Made by a program: the position numbers and the translations under genes. Below, piece by piece: positions 55,005-63,689 of a DNA stretch of 64,000 bases (position 1 is the first letter of the stretch; the number at the start of each line of letters is the position of its first letter). The stretch is from Haloarcula sp. CBA1129 (GTDB lineage Archaea; Halobacteriota; Halobacteria; Halobacteriales; Haloarculaceae), in the NCBI RefSeq assembly GCF_008729015.1, contig NZ_RKSM01000003.1, forward strand, positions 124,001-188,000. Direction: 5' to 3'. Below the pieces are notes generated by a model. It did not search any database. It had not been told where the DNA came from and saw nothing but the letters and a program-made list of their open reading frames with translations.

Positions 55005-55415
55005 ATGAACGCCGCCGTGCTGTTCGGACTCGGGACGATGATCGCTTGGGGATTCTGGATAGCGCTCGGAAACATCGCGTCAAGTACGATGGACCCCGAA
55101 ACAGCGGCGTTCGTGTCGTACGCGACCGCAACTGTCGCAACTGGGATATACGTCGTCGCCTCGGACGCATCGTTCGTCGTCACGAACCGAGGATTGGTGT
55201 TCGCGGGTGCGGCGGGTGTCGCAGCGGCCGTCGGCGTGGTCTCAACATTCGTCGGCGTGACTGTGGGGCCCACGTCGATTGTGTCCACTATCGGTGGGAT
55301 GTACTTCATCACTGCCGCGGTCATCGGCGTCATCGCGTTCGGAGAGTCGATGACGCTGACGAAAGCCGCCGGCATCGGTCTGGCGCTGATAGCGATTGTC
55401 ATCATCAACCAGTGA
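55005..55415 (+). CDS. EamA-type half transporter
   Basis: A 136-residue, four- or five-span protein with one EamA half (GTMIAWGFWIALGNIAS). Such single-domain members pair as dimers. Substrate unknown. The reading frame is clean and runs into a RidA gene 90 bp later. Confidence 0.75.
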   Translation: MNAAVLFGLGTMIAWGFWIALGNIASSTMDPETAAFVSYATATVATGIYVVASDASFVVTNRGLVFAGAAGVAAAVGVVSTFVGVTVGPTSIVSTIGGMYFITAAVIGVIAFGESMTLTKAAGIGLALIAIVIINQ

Positions 55416-55505
55416 CCGGACACAACTGGTAAGCGTTCGAGAATGTTGTGCGAGCGTGACCTGTCACGGCAGGGGTTTATCAGATGGGGGCAGGTACGGC
55501 CGGAT

Positions 55506-55886
55506 ATGAAGCGTGTAATCAGTACCGACGAGGCCCCGGCCGCGGTCGGCGCGTACAGTCAGGCAACCACAAACGGGGACCTCCTCATTACTGCCGGACA
55601 GCTCCCGCTGACGACAGACGGCGAACTGCTCGACGACGAGCCAGTCGCCGACCAGACGCGACAGTGTCTCCGTAACGTCGAGGCGATTCTGGAGTCGGAA
55701 GGCCTCTCGCTGGACCACGTGCTCAAGACGACCGTCTACCTCGACGATATCGACGACTTCGACGCGTTCAACGAGGCGTACAGCGAATTCTTCGAGTCGG
55801 AACCACCGGCACGGAGTGCCGTCGGCGTGGGTGCGGTCCCGAAAGGTGCAGCGGTCGAAATCGAAGCCATCGCGACCACTGAATAA
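55506..55886 (+). CDS. RidA-family enamine/imine deaminase, second copy
   Basis: A 126-residue RidA protein with the active-site arginine in PPARSAVGV. It is distinct from the cluster copy at 41894 and is probably the housekeeping enzyme that removes 2-aminoacrylate-type intermediates. Start ATG 55506 gives MKRVISTDEAP. Confidence 0.9.
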   Translation: MKRVISTDEAPAAVGAYSQATTNGDLLITAGQLPLTTDGELLDDEPVADQTRQCLRNVEAILESEGLSLDHVLKTTVYLDDIDDFDAFNEAYSEFFESEPPARSAVGVGAVPKGAAVEIEAIATTE

Positions 55887-55907
55887 CGAGCGCGTTCGGT
55901 TCTGTCC

Positions 55908-56177
55908 TTATCGCAGTTCCATCTGCTCGGCCCGCTCCGCGGCGAGGGTCGTCAGTTCGTCGACGCTGCTGTCCGAGCGGTCCGCGAGGACGCGAAGCAG
56001 CATTCCGAGCTGTATCGCCGCCGCCTCACGAAGTTCGGCCGCCTCCTCGGTGTCATTGCCGAAGTAGTACTCGTGGCGGCCGTCTTCGTGGATGAGACCG
56101 GTGTACACCGAGCGCAGATCGTCCTCGGTCACTGCGGCCGACGCCTCCGTCTTGACCTCCTCGAATCGTGGGTTCAT
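55908..56177 (-). CDS. Small uncharacterised acidic helical protein
   Basis: An 89-residue protein without a recognised family. It is rich in Glu/Ala/Leu helices (TEEAAELREAAAIQLGMLL) and shows GRHEYYFGN as the only distinctive motif. ATG 56177 is chosen; ATG 56210 adds eleven residues. It is divergent from the formate dehydrogenase pair, so it may be a regulator or accessory, but only by position. Confidence 0.55.
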   Translation of the reverse strand: MNPRFEEVKTEASAAVTEDDLRSVYTGLIHEDGRHEYYFGNDTEEAAELREAAAIQLGMLLRVLADRSDSSVDELTTLAAERAEQMELR

Positions 56178-56356
56178 GGTTTCGGTTCGGGCAACGGCCT
56201 GCTGCCTCATTGTTTCGACGGACCGAATCGACCAGCACTGTCCAATCAGTGCATAAGCAGGTGATATGTTGTGGGATTCGTGGATACCGGTGCAACCGGT
56301 GGCTATCACGGACCGCTCGGCAGGGGTTTTTAGTCGTTCAGCACGACGCACAGAGT

Positions 56357-57880
56357 ATGACACAGGAAACCACGGCCCTCGCTCATCCGACCGTCGTCCG
56401 GGTGTCAACGGACGGGCAGTCACAGCGCGGGGACCGGGTCCGCTCCGCGGCGCGGACAGCGGCGGGTTCGGTGCCGGTCGTCCGGACGGGACCGACAGGC
56501 ATCACAGCGGCCACGCCGCTGGTGATGGTCACGAGTGGCGGACGGACAGCCTTCTACGGTGACCCGTCACCGTCGACCGTCCGCGAAGCGGTCACGGAGT
56601 TAGAAGACGGAACAGTACCGACAGCCGACGCGGACACCGTCGTCGAGCACGACCCGGAAACGGCGTCCATTCCCGTCCCGGAACACGGCCCGCTCTCGGT
56701 CGGCCGTCGCGACGTGCTGGGCCCCTGTGGCTGGATCGCGCCGCTGGAACCAGCCGACTGGTCGTTCGTCTCAACCGAGCCGACTGCCGATGTCACTGCG
56801 GGGGCCGAGCTGCTGGGGCGCGGCCGCGGGGACGCTGCCGCTGACAAACCGGTCGCTGATGCGTGGGAAACGGCCAGCTCGACCGACGGCGACCCGGTAG
56901 TCGTCTGTAACGCCAACAACGCCAGTGGTCTCCCGACGGGCGACGAAACGCTGCTGTCCGGGGCACCGATGGCAGTTCTGGACGGCATCGCGGCGGTGGC
57001 CGAGTACGTGGACGCCGAGGACGCCGTCGTCTACGTCAACGAGTCGGAGACGGCCTTGCAGGCGGACCTCCGGGAGGCAATCGACGCAGCCGCCGACACC
57101 CTGCCCGTCGTTCCACAACTGGTGGCCGGCCCGGACGAGTTCCGCGCCGGCGAACCGACGGCGGCACTCGAAGCGTTGGAAGGGGCCGACCGCATCGAAC
57201 CGCGGCTCCAGCCGCCCTCGCCGGCCAAGCACGGCCTCTACGGCCGCCCGACAGTCATCCATACCCCGCGGACGTTCGCGCAGGTCCAGCGGGCCATCGC
57301 CGAGCCCGATAGTGTCGACGCCGACGCCGCGGACCCCGGAACCCGAATCGTCACTGTCGCCGGCGACGTTGCCGACCGGGCGACAGTCGAACTCGGGTCA
57401 AGCGCCAGCCTCTCGGCGGCCAGCGAGGGAGTCGAGATGGACGGTTCGTTCAAAATGGCCTGTGTCGGCGGCGTCCTCGGCGGCATCACTCGGAGCCTCG
57501 ACGTCGCGCCGACCGCCCAGTCGCTTCGGGCTGCCGGTCTCGGAACCGACGGCGTCGTCGAACTGTTCGACACCGACCGCTGTGCCGTCGAGACGGTCGG
57601 CAAACGGGCCCGGTTCGCGTCGATGGAGAACAGCGGCCGCTGTGTCCCCGGTCGCGAGGGAACGAAGCAGCTCGCCGAACTGCTGCGCGAGATATATGAC
57701 GGCTCGTTCGAAAGCGACAAGATACGCGAACTCGGCCGTGTGATGCGCCAGTCGAGCAACTGCCAGATCGGCGCGCACGCGCCGCGGCCGGTGACCACCG
57801 CCATCGACGAGTTCGAACCCGAGTTCCGCGCCCACACAGACGGCCACTGTCCCAGCGGCACCTGCACGGAGAAACTATGA
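56357..57880 (+). CDS. NuoF/FdhB-like subunit with degenerate cofactor sites
   Basis: A 507-residue protein with the overall plan of NuoF/HoxF-type subunits and a four-base overlap with the formate dehydrogenase gene. Its C-terminus matches the NuoF iron-sulfur domain, but where the N3 cluster needs four Cys it has ENSGRCVPGR: Ser426 and Gly432 replace two, leaving Cys429 and Cys469. The glycine-rich NADH/FMN loop GRGGAGFPTG reads GRGRGDAA, and the GEETAL motif reads GEPTAAL. The thioredoxin-like N-terminus reads VRTGPTGITAATPLVMV, without cluster Cys. It could be a structural partner or use another acceptor. Start ATG 56357 follows the TATA-like TTTTTAG at 56327. Confidence 0.82.
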   Translation: MTQETTALAHPTVVRVSTDGQSQRGDRVRSAARTAAGSVPVVRTGPTGITAATPLVMVTSGGRTAFYGDPSPSTVREAVTELEDGTVPTADADTVVEHDPETASIPVPEHGPLSVGRRDVLGPCGWIAPLEPADWSFVSTEPTADVTAGAELLGRGRGDAAADKPVADAWETASSTDGDPVVVCNANNASGLPTGDETLLSGAPMAVLDGIAAVAEYVDAEDAVVYVNESETALQADLREAIDAAADTLPVVPQLVAGPDEFRAGEPTAALEALEGADRIEPRLQPPSPAKHGLYGRPTVIHTPRTFAQVQRAIAEPDSVDADAADPGTRIVTVAGDVADRATVELGSSASLSAASEGVEMDGSFKMACVGGVLGGITRSLDVAPTAQSLRAAGLGTDGVVELFDTDRCAVETVGKRARFASMENSGRCVPGREGTKQLAELLREIYDGSFESDKIRELGRVMRQSSNCQIGAHAPRPVTTAIDEFEPEFRAHTDGHCPSGTCTEKL

Positions 57881-60800
57881 GCACAGACAAGTCGATTCCA
57901 CGAGTTCCCGACCTACACGACCCACAGCCTGAGACACCCGTCACCCGCGAGTTCGAGACCGGAACCGCCAACGACCCCGACGTGGGGACCGACGCGGACG
58001 AACCGACATCACTCACCGTCGACGGCGAGCCAGTCACTGTCGACCCGGGCTCGACCATCATCGACGCCTTACAGGACCTCGACGACGACATCGTCAGCGT
58101 CGACCCCGGCGCGGAGGGCGTCGAAGACGACGCCGACGTGCCGGCACTGTGTTACTACGACCGCGACGGGGACTGCAGCGACGAGGTCGGCCCGCGAAGC
58201 GAGTGTCGCACCTGCATGGTCGAGACCGAGCAACACGGTCTCGTCCCGTCGTGTTCGTTCCCTGCTGAAGACGGTCTCACCGTTTCAACGGACACTCCCG
58301 ACGCCGAAGAAGCCCGCAGTGTCAACCTCGACCTCGTGCTGTCGAACCACAACCTCCGGTGTACCACCTGCAACGGCAACGGCCGCTGTGAACTGCAGGA
58401 CGCCGCCATCAGCGAGGGCGTCGACCATCCCCGCTACGGTGTCTTCGACGAGCGCGACCAGTACGAACCCATCGACGACACCTCCTCGTTCATCCAGATT
58501 GACCGCAACAAGTGTATCCTCTGTAACCGCTGTGTGGACGCCTGCAACGACGTGCAAGTCGAGGGCGTCCTTCGCATCGAAGGCCACGGCGAGGACACCC
58601 GTATCGGCTTCCAGTCCGACGCCGAGACGATGCACGACTCGGAGTGTGTCTCCTGTGGCCACTGCGCGACGGTGTGTCCGACTGGCTCGCTCACCGAGAA
58701 GGGAATCGGCGGCCAAGCGACGCTTCCACTGCCGGGCTTCACTCAGCGAAACTCCATCGGGAAGGTCATCGAACACGAGGACGCCGAAACTATCGACGAC
58801 ACCACCGCCCCGAACCGCGGGTTCGAACCCGGCGACCCGAGAGCGGCGAAAGGGAAGAAAGGCCTCGCCAAGTTCGCGTCAGCGGCGAAACGCCGGGCCG
58901 GCGACATCGCCAAGGACTACGGTAAGAAGGCGTTCCTCGCCGGCGAACACACCGCCGAGAGCATCGCGGCGAACACAATGCCAGAGGGTCGACTGTTCGA
59001 CATCGCCGACAAGGTCAGCGACTACCGCCTCTCGAAAATCGACACGGAAGAGACCACCTGCGGGTTCTGTGCTGTCGGCTGCCGGTTCGAGATGTGGGGC
59101 AAAGACGGCGACTCGCTCGGCGTCGTCCCAGTTGAGGACCCCGACGACGCGCCCGCGAACAACTTCTCGACCTGCGTGAAAGGGAAGTTCGGCCACGAGT
59201 TCGCCAACAGCAAACAGCGGGTCACCGAACCGATGGTCCGCAACGACGACGGGGAACTCGAACCCACAAGCTGGGACGAGGCACTCGACTACGTGGCCGA
59301 ACGCTTCACCGAGATTCAGGACGAGCACGGCATCGACGCGCTGGGCTGTCTCGCCTCCTCGAAAGGGAGCAACGAGGAGGCTTACCTCGTCCAGAAGTTC
59401 GCCCGGCAGGTGCTGGGGACGAAGAACATCGACAACTGCGCCCGGCTCTGTCACTCCTCGACCGTCGCAGCGCTCCAGCAGACGCTCGGCTACGGCGCGA
59501 TGACCAACCGCATCAACGAGGACATCGGGGAAGCCGACGCCTACCTCATCAGCGGTTCCAACACCACGGAATCGCATCCGGTGCTCGCCACGCGCATCAA
59601 GCAGAACGTCCGCGAGGGAGCCGACCTCGTCGTGTTCGACCCGCGGAAAATCGGCATCGCCGAGCACGCCGACCAGTACACCCGGACCAACCCCGGCTAC
59701 GACGTGGCTTGGCTCAACGGCTTGATTCGGTACATCATCGAAAACGACCTCCACGACGAGGACTTCATCGATCGCAACACGAAGAACTTCGAGGAAGTCA
59801 GAGAGAAAGTCCAAGCGTTCACGCCCGAGAAGGTCGAGGAGCTGGCGGGCGTGTCGCCGGATGACCTCGCTTCGGCGGCCGAGACCCTCGCCGAAGCCGA
59901 CAGCGTCGTGTTCGGCTGGGCGATGGGAATGACCCAGCAGAGCCACGGGACGGAGAACCTCATCGCGATGGCCGACCTCGCACTCGTCTTGGGTCAAGTC
60001 GGCAAGCCCGGCGCCGGCCTGTCGCCGTTCCGCGGCCAGAACAACGTCCAAGGCGGCGGTGGCGACATGGGAACCCTGCCCGGAAGTCTCCCGGGCTATC
60101 AGAACCCGGCAGACGACGAGGTCGGTGAGAAGTTCGCGGACGCCTGGGGCGAGCGGCCCCCCGAAGAGCCCGGCCTCAAAGTGCCGGAGATGCTCGCCGA
60201 GGCCCACGCGGGGAACCTCCGCGGGATGTACGTCGTCGGCGAGAACCCGGCGCTCTCCGAGCCCGACATCCAGCACGCTGCCGAGGCGCTGGCAGACATG
60301 GAGTTCCTCGTAGTGCAGGACATCTTCATGACCGAGACGGCAGACTACGCCGACGTGGTGCTGCCCGCTGCCACGTCGCCGGAGAAACACGGTACTTTCA
60401 CGAACACCGAGCGGCGCATTCAGCGGGTCCGGCCCACGTCGGAGCCGCCGGGCGAGGCCCGCCAAGACTGGGAGATAACGCAAGCGCTGGCCCGGCGGCT
60501 GGGCTACGACTGGGACTACGATCACCCGCGGGAGGTCATGGACGAGATCAATTCCCTTGCGCCCATCTACGGCGGCGTCACGTACGACCGCCTCGAATCC
60601 GGTGACCAGCACGGCCTGCAGTGGCCTTGCTGGGACGAGGACCACGAGGGCACGCCGTACCTGTACGACTACGAGGACGGGAATTTCAATTTCGAGGACG
60701 GAAAGGCCCGCTTCGTCCCCGCCGACGGCGGCCACCCCGGCGAGATTCCGGACGAAGAGTACCCGCTGACGCTCACGTCCGGGCGCGTGCTGTATCACTG

Positions 60801-61188
60801 GCACACGGGCCAGATTACCCGCCGCGTCGAGGGGCTGATGAGCCACGTCGGCGAGAGCTTCGTCGAGGTGCATCCCGAGACGGCCGAGAAGCTCGGCATC
60901 GCCGATGAGGAGTACGTTCGGGTCGAGTCCCGACGGGGCGACATCGTCGTCAAGGCACAGGTCACGGACCGGGTCGGCCCGGGGACGCTGTTCATTCCGA
61001 TGCACTTCGCCGCCGGTGCGGTCAACAAACTCACCGGCGAAACGTTCGACCCGACCGCCGGCATCCCCGAGTACAAAGTGTCGAGCGTCCGCGTGGAAGT
61101 GCTGGGCCCGGAAACGGACGAGACAGTACTGCGGACGCCCGACGCTGGTGGGAAACAGATCCGGAAGCGAGGCGCTGGCGACGACTGA
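57877..61188 (+). CDS. fdhA: Formate dehydrogenase catalytic subunit (FdhA-type, NuoG-like N-terminus)
   Basis: An 1103-residue molybdopterin (Mo or W) enzyme oxidising formate to CO2. Residues about 45-160 hold a [2Fe-2S]/NuoG-like region (CYYDRDGDC, SECRTCMVE); HNLRCTTCNGNGRC is a His-Cys3 cluster site; two ferredoxin clusters follow (CILCNRCVDAC, CVSCGHCATVC); then the molybdopterin domain, with CGFCAVGCRF, and active Cys525-His526 in RLCHSS, the Cys form rather than selenocysteine. It overlaps the NuoF-like partner gene (ATGA). In the folate pathway it would oxidise formate released from formyl-THF. Confidence 0.9.
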   Translation: MSTDKSIPRVPDLHDPQPETPVTREFETGTANDPDVGTDADEPTSLTVDGEPVTVDPGSTIIDALQDLDDDIVSVDPGAEGVEDDADVPALCYYDRDGDCSDEVGPRSECRTCMVETEQHGLVPSCSFPAEDGLTVSTDTPDAEEARSVNLDLVLSNHNLRCTTCNGNGRCELQDAAISEGVDHPRYGVFDERDQYEPIDDTSSFIQIDRNKCILCNRCVDACNDVQVEGVLRIEGHGEDTRIGFQSDAETMHDSECVSCGHCATVCPTGSLTEKGIGGQATLPLPGFTQRNSIGKVIEHEDAETIDDTTAPNRGFEPGDPRAAKGKKGLAKFASAAKRRAGDIAKDYGKKAFLAGEHTAESIAANTMPEGRLFDIADKVSDYRLSKIDTEETTCGFCAVGCRFEMWGKDGDSLGVVPVEDPDDAPANNFSTCVKGKFGHEFANSKQRVTEPMVRNDDGELEPTSWDEALDYVAERFTEIQDEHGIDALGCLASSKGSNEEAYLVQKFARQVLGTKNIDNCARLCHSSTVAALQQTLGYGAMTNRINEDIGEADAYLISGSNTTESHPVLATRIKQNVREGADLVVFDPRKIGIAEHADQYTRTNPGYDVAWLNGLIRYIIENDLHDEDFIDRNTKNFEEVREKVQAFTPEKVEELAGVSPDDLASAAETLAEADSVVFGWAMGMTQQSHGTENLIAMADLALVLGQVGKPGAGLSPFRGQNNVQGGGGDMGTLPGSLPGYQNPADDEVGEKFADAWGERPPEEPGLKVPEMLAEAHAGNLRGMYVVGENPALSEPDIQHAAEALADMEFLVVQDIFMTETADYADVVLPAATSPEKHGTFTNTERRIQRVRPTSEPPGEARQDWEITQALARRLGYDWDYDHPREVMDEINSLAPIYGGVTYDRLESGDQHGLQWPCWDEDHEGTPYLYDYEDGNFNFEDGKARFVPADGGHPGEIPDEEYPLTLTSGRVLYHWHTGQITRRVEGLMSHVGESFVEVHPETAEKLGIADEEYVRVESRRGDIVVKAQVTDRVGPGTLFIPMHFAAGAVNKLTGETFDPTAGIPEYKVSSVRVEVLGPETDETVLRTPDAGGKQIRKRGAGDD

Positions 61189-61413
61189 GTTGGCCCGGAT
61201 AGTTGGCCATGATTCCGCGTTCCGATTCGGTTCGAACCAAAGGTACCTCCTAATACCTCCGCGATGTAACTAAATAGAGATATATGAGCAGACGATTCTG
61301 CATTTCGATTTACTGTCAGTGAACTGTGTGCCCACCTTGTGCGTAAATGAATTCGAGATGGCGGAAATAGATAAGAAAACGCGATTTCTATCGGTATATT
61401 TAGCCCCCGTGGC
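61189..61413. other. AT-rich convergent spacer
   Basis: 225 bp between the formate dehydrogenase and the creatininase-family gene, AT-rich around 61260-61400. No gene or clear structure recognised. Confidence 0.35.
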
Positions 61414-62145
61414 TCAGTCCCGCGGTCCGACCGGCCGATCCGCGATTTCATCAAGAAGGTCGAGAAGCGACTCGGTCGCCAGTTCCAGCAGCGTCTCGCC
61501 GCGTTCGGCGCTTCCCTCGCGAGGGTCGCCGACGACGCCGTTCTCCGTGAACTCGTCGGAGTCAAACGCGAGGTTGACGCCGCTTTGCCACTCTCCCCAG
61601 CCGTCGCTGCCGCCGTCTGCGGCCTCGTCGAGTCGGTCCTCGTGGACTGTCTCTGGATTCGTCCGCTGGAGCACCGAGGTCTCAAGCGGCCCGCCATGGC
61701 CCATATCAGCGCTGTGGTCACCGACCGCGTTGAACCACGTAAACGGGACGGTAAAGGCCTCGTCGTGGCGGGTTATATTTCCGGATACTTCTCGCAGTGC
61801 GTCGATGTTGCCGCCGTGGCCGTTGACCAGTACCACGTGGTCCCAGCCGTGGCTCGCGAGGCTCCGGACGATGTCCCGGACGTAGGACCGGAACGTCGAC
61901 TCGGAGGTCCACAGCGTGCCGGTAAACGCTCGATGTTCCTCGGCGACGCCAACGGGAACTGCCGGTGCGACGACAACGGGGTCGTCGTAGCGCTCGGCAC
62001 CGCGTTCGGCGATAGCTTCGGCGTCGAGCGTGTCCGTCCCGAGCGGTGCGTGTGGGCCGTGTTGCTCCGTACTCCCGACGGGGAGAAGGGCCAGATTCGT
62101 CTCGACGTCCGCCATATCGGTCCACGTCTCCGTCTGCAGATCCAT
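61414..62145 (-). CDS. Creatininase-family amidohydrolase, second copy
   Basis: A 243-residue metal-dependent hydrolase with LPVGSTEQHGPHAPLGTD, LVNGHGGNIDAL and MGHGGPLETSV. It is shorter than the ABC-operon copy and resembles the ArfB deformylase of archaeal riboflavin/F420 synthesis in size. That role is a possibility rather than a call. Start 62145 begins MDLQTETWTDM. Confidence 0.82.
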   Translation of the reverse strand: MDLQTETWTDMADVETNLALLPVGSTEQHGPHAPLGTDTLDAEAIAERGAERYDDPVVVAPAVPVGVAEEHRAFTGTLWTSESTFRSYVRDIVRSLASHGWDHVVLVNGHGGNIDALREVSGNITRHDEAFTVPFTWFNAVGDHSADMGHGGPLETSVLQRTNPETVHEDRLDEAADGGSDGWGEWQSGVNLAFDSDEFTENGVVGDPREGSAERGETLLELATESLLDLLDEIADRPVGPRD

Positions 62146-62271
62146 AGTGAAATCTCTGTACGGGACGGAATAAAGCCCGGTCTCTCCCCACCTGTTACGG
62201 TTGAGTGCTATGTGCCAACGAAATCGAATACGCACGGACGGCCCAGACCCATTCAAATGGGGAGCGACTGG

Positions 62272-63150
62272 TCAGTCCCCGGTCGAGGCGGAGATCGTCC
62301 GCTGTGACCAAATAAGCGGTGTCTCGTCAGAGTCTCCTAGCCGAACAGTGAGGGAGACCAGCGAGACGATGGCGGCGTACTCGATCACGCTGGCCACCAG
62401 ATGTAGCTCGGACGGGATGCTCACCGAGACGATGATCGGCGGGTGGTTCATCGACGCATGGAACAGGGCGACGAGCCAGAGGTTGCCCGTCAGTGCATAT
62501 ACGCACCCGTAGGCGAGTCCCATCAGTGTCAGCCCGAGGAGTCTGACTGCAAGCGCGGACCCGACACCGTGCCCCGATGCGAGAAACCACCGCGGGAGGT
62601 GAAACAGGGCGAACAAGAGTGCGACGAGACCGATGCCAGACAGCGCTGCACGCCGAGTCGCACCACCGGCCAGCCTCGTGAATTTCTGCTGCAGGTACGT
62701 GCGAAAGAGGAGTTCTTCCGGGATCGCAGTGAACAGAAGCGAACTGAAAAGCGCCGCAAGATACAGCAGCGGGTGGGACGCAGTTCTCGACAGCGAGGCC
62801 TCGAACCCGGAGATGCCACCCATTGCGAGGGCGACCGCAACAAGGTTGTACAGCCCCCAGAACGCGGTGACCACCCCAATCACGGGTACCAGTGTGCGAA
62901 CAGGCGGGAGCAGAGGGCGCAGTGAGCCGGTCTCGATTCTGAGCACACCAATCGTGAGTGCAACAAGGAAGACACCCCAGATCATTCCCAAGACGGGCGG
63001 CGGCGACGCGCCGGCGGAGATGGTCACCAGTCCGGAGAGCACGACAATCACCAAGAGGTACGTTACAACGGGAACCAGCGGCCCGCCGCTGAATCTCGGC
63101 AGGCCAATGTCAGGGCGCAACATCCAGTCGGAGTCCAATGGCGAGCCCAA
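62272..63150 (-). CDS. CPBP-family intramembrane metalloprotease
   Basis: A 292-residue, seven- or eight-span protein of the CAAX/CPBP family. The Glu-Glu motif IPEELLFR, the HLPRW motif and the HASMN motif are all present, the set expected for membrane proteolysis. Substrate unknown; a role in membrane-protein processing or stress is family knowledge. ATG 63123 (MLRPDIG) is an alternative start. Confidence 0.88.
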   Translation of the reverse strand: MGSPLDSDWMLRPDIGLPRFSGGPLVPVVTYLLVIVVLSGLVTISAGASPPPVLGMIWGVFLVALTIGVLRIETGSLRPLLPPVRTLVPVIGVVTAFWGLYNLVAVALAMGGISGFEASLSRTASHPLLYLAALFSSLLFTAIPEELLFRTYLQQKFTRLAGGATRRAALSGIGLVALLFALFHLPRWFLASGHGVGSALAVRLLGLTLMGLAYGCVYALTGNLWLVALFHASMNHPPIIVSVSIPSELHLVASVIEYAAIVSLVSLTVRLGDSDETPLIWSQRTISASTGD

Positions 63151-63681
63151 AATTAGCTTCTATCTCGTATTCGGGATGAATCCGTCGACGACAAGTATCG
63201 AGTCATGGCAGTTGTTTACAACCCTCGTTGCTCGATGTTTAAAACCAGTTTTTAGTCTCTGATAGTTTTAGTATGCTCCCGGCCGACAGTTCAAACGCCG
63301 GCGACCGCCTGAGACGGTTCCCGGCTGCCAGCGCCCTCCCCGTGCGCCGCGGTTTCCACGAATCGGAATCCATCCCAGTCCGGTTGTCCACACGACAGCG
63401 GGTACAACCCGCCCTCCCCGTTGTCGAGTGCTCAGTTCACAGTGGGTCGGTGCTACTGTTGGACCCACATCACAGAGCAAAAGTACTCATGAAACGACGT
63501 GTACGTCGATTAGACTGTTGCGATGTAAATATGCCTGCGTCGAGATGCAGAGACGACGTGGTCTGCGATGTGTCTCACCGAGGAGTCGGACATCTCGGTA
63601 CGGCACTCGATACCCGGGCAATGTTCGCTACGAGACCGACGCTCCACATCCCGGCGGTAGTATCGCGGAAGGTGGTCAGCA
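63151..63681. other. Intergenic region before the subtilisin-like gene
   Basis: 531 bp with AT-rich patches (63180-63270) containing TTTAAAA and TTTTTAG-like promoter signals. The open frame 63273-63689 within it is listed with low confidence. Confidence 0.4.
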
Positions 63682-63689
63682 GTGCGTGA
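63273..63689 (+). CDS. Doubtful small basic ORF
   Basis: 138 codons, running eight bases into the subtilisin-like gene. The predicted protein is Arg-rich (DRLRRFPAASALPVRRG) and not acidic, and codon use weakens toward the end, so it could be a chance frame. It follows a TATA-like box. Confidence 0.2.
   Translation: MLPADSSNAGDRLRRFPAASALPVRRGFHESESIPVRLSTRQRVQPALPVVECSVHSGSVLLLDPHHRAKVLMKRRVRRLDCCDVNMPASRCRDDVVCDVSHRGVGHLGTALDTRAMFATRPTLHIPAVVSRKVVSSA

Noticed and set aside
58805-58825. GGGTTCGAACCCGG, resembling a tRNA T-arm
   Set aside because: Lies in frame inside fdhA, with no acceptor or anticodon arms around it.
58879-61005. 708-residue minus-strand open frame opposite fdhA
   Set aside because: Antisense shadow of the formate dehydrogenase gene, which has full cofactor motifs on the plus strand.
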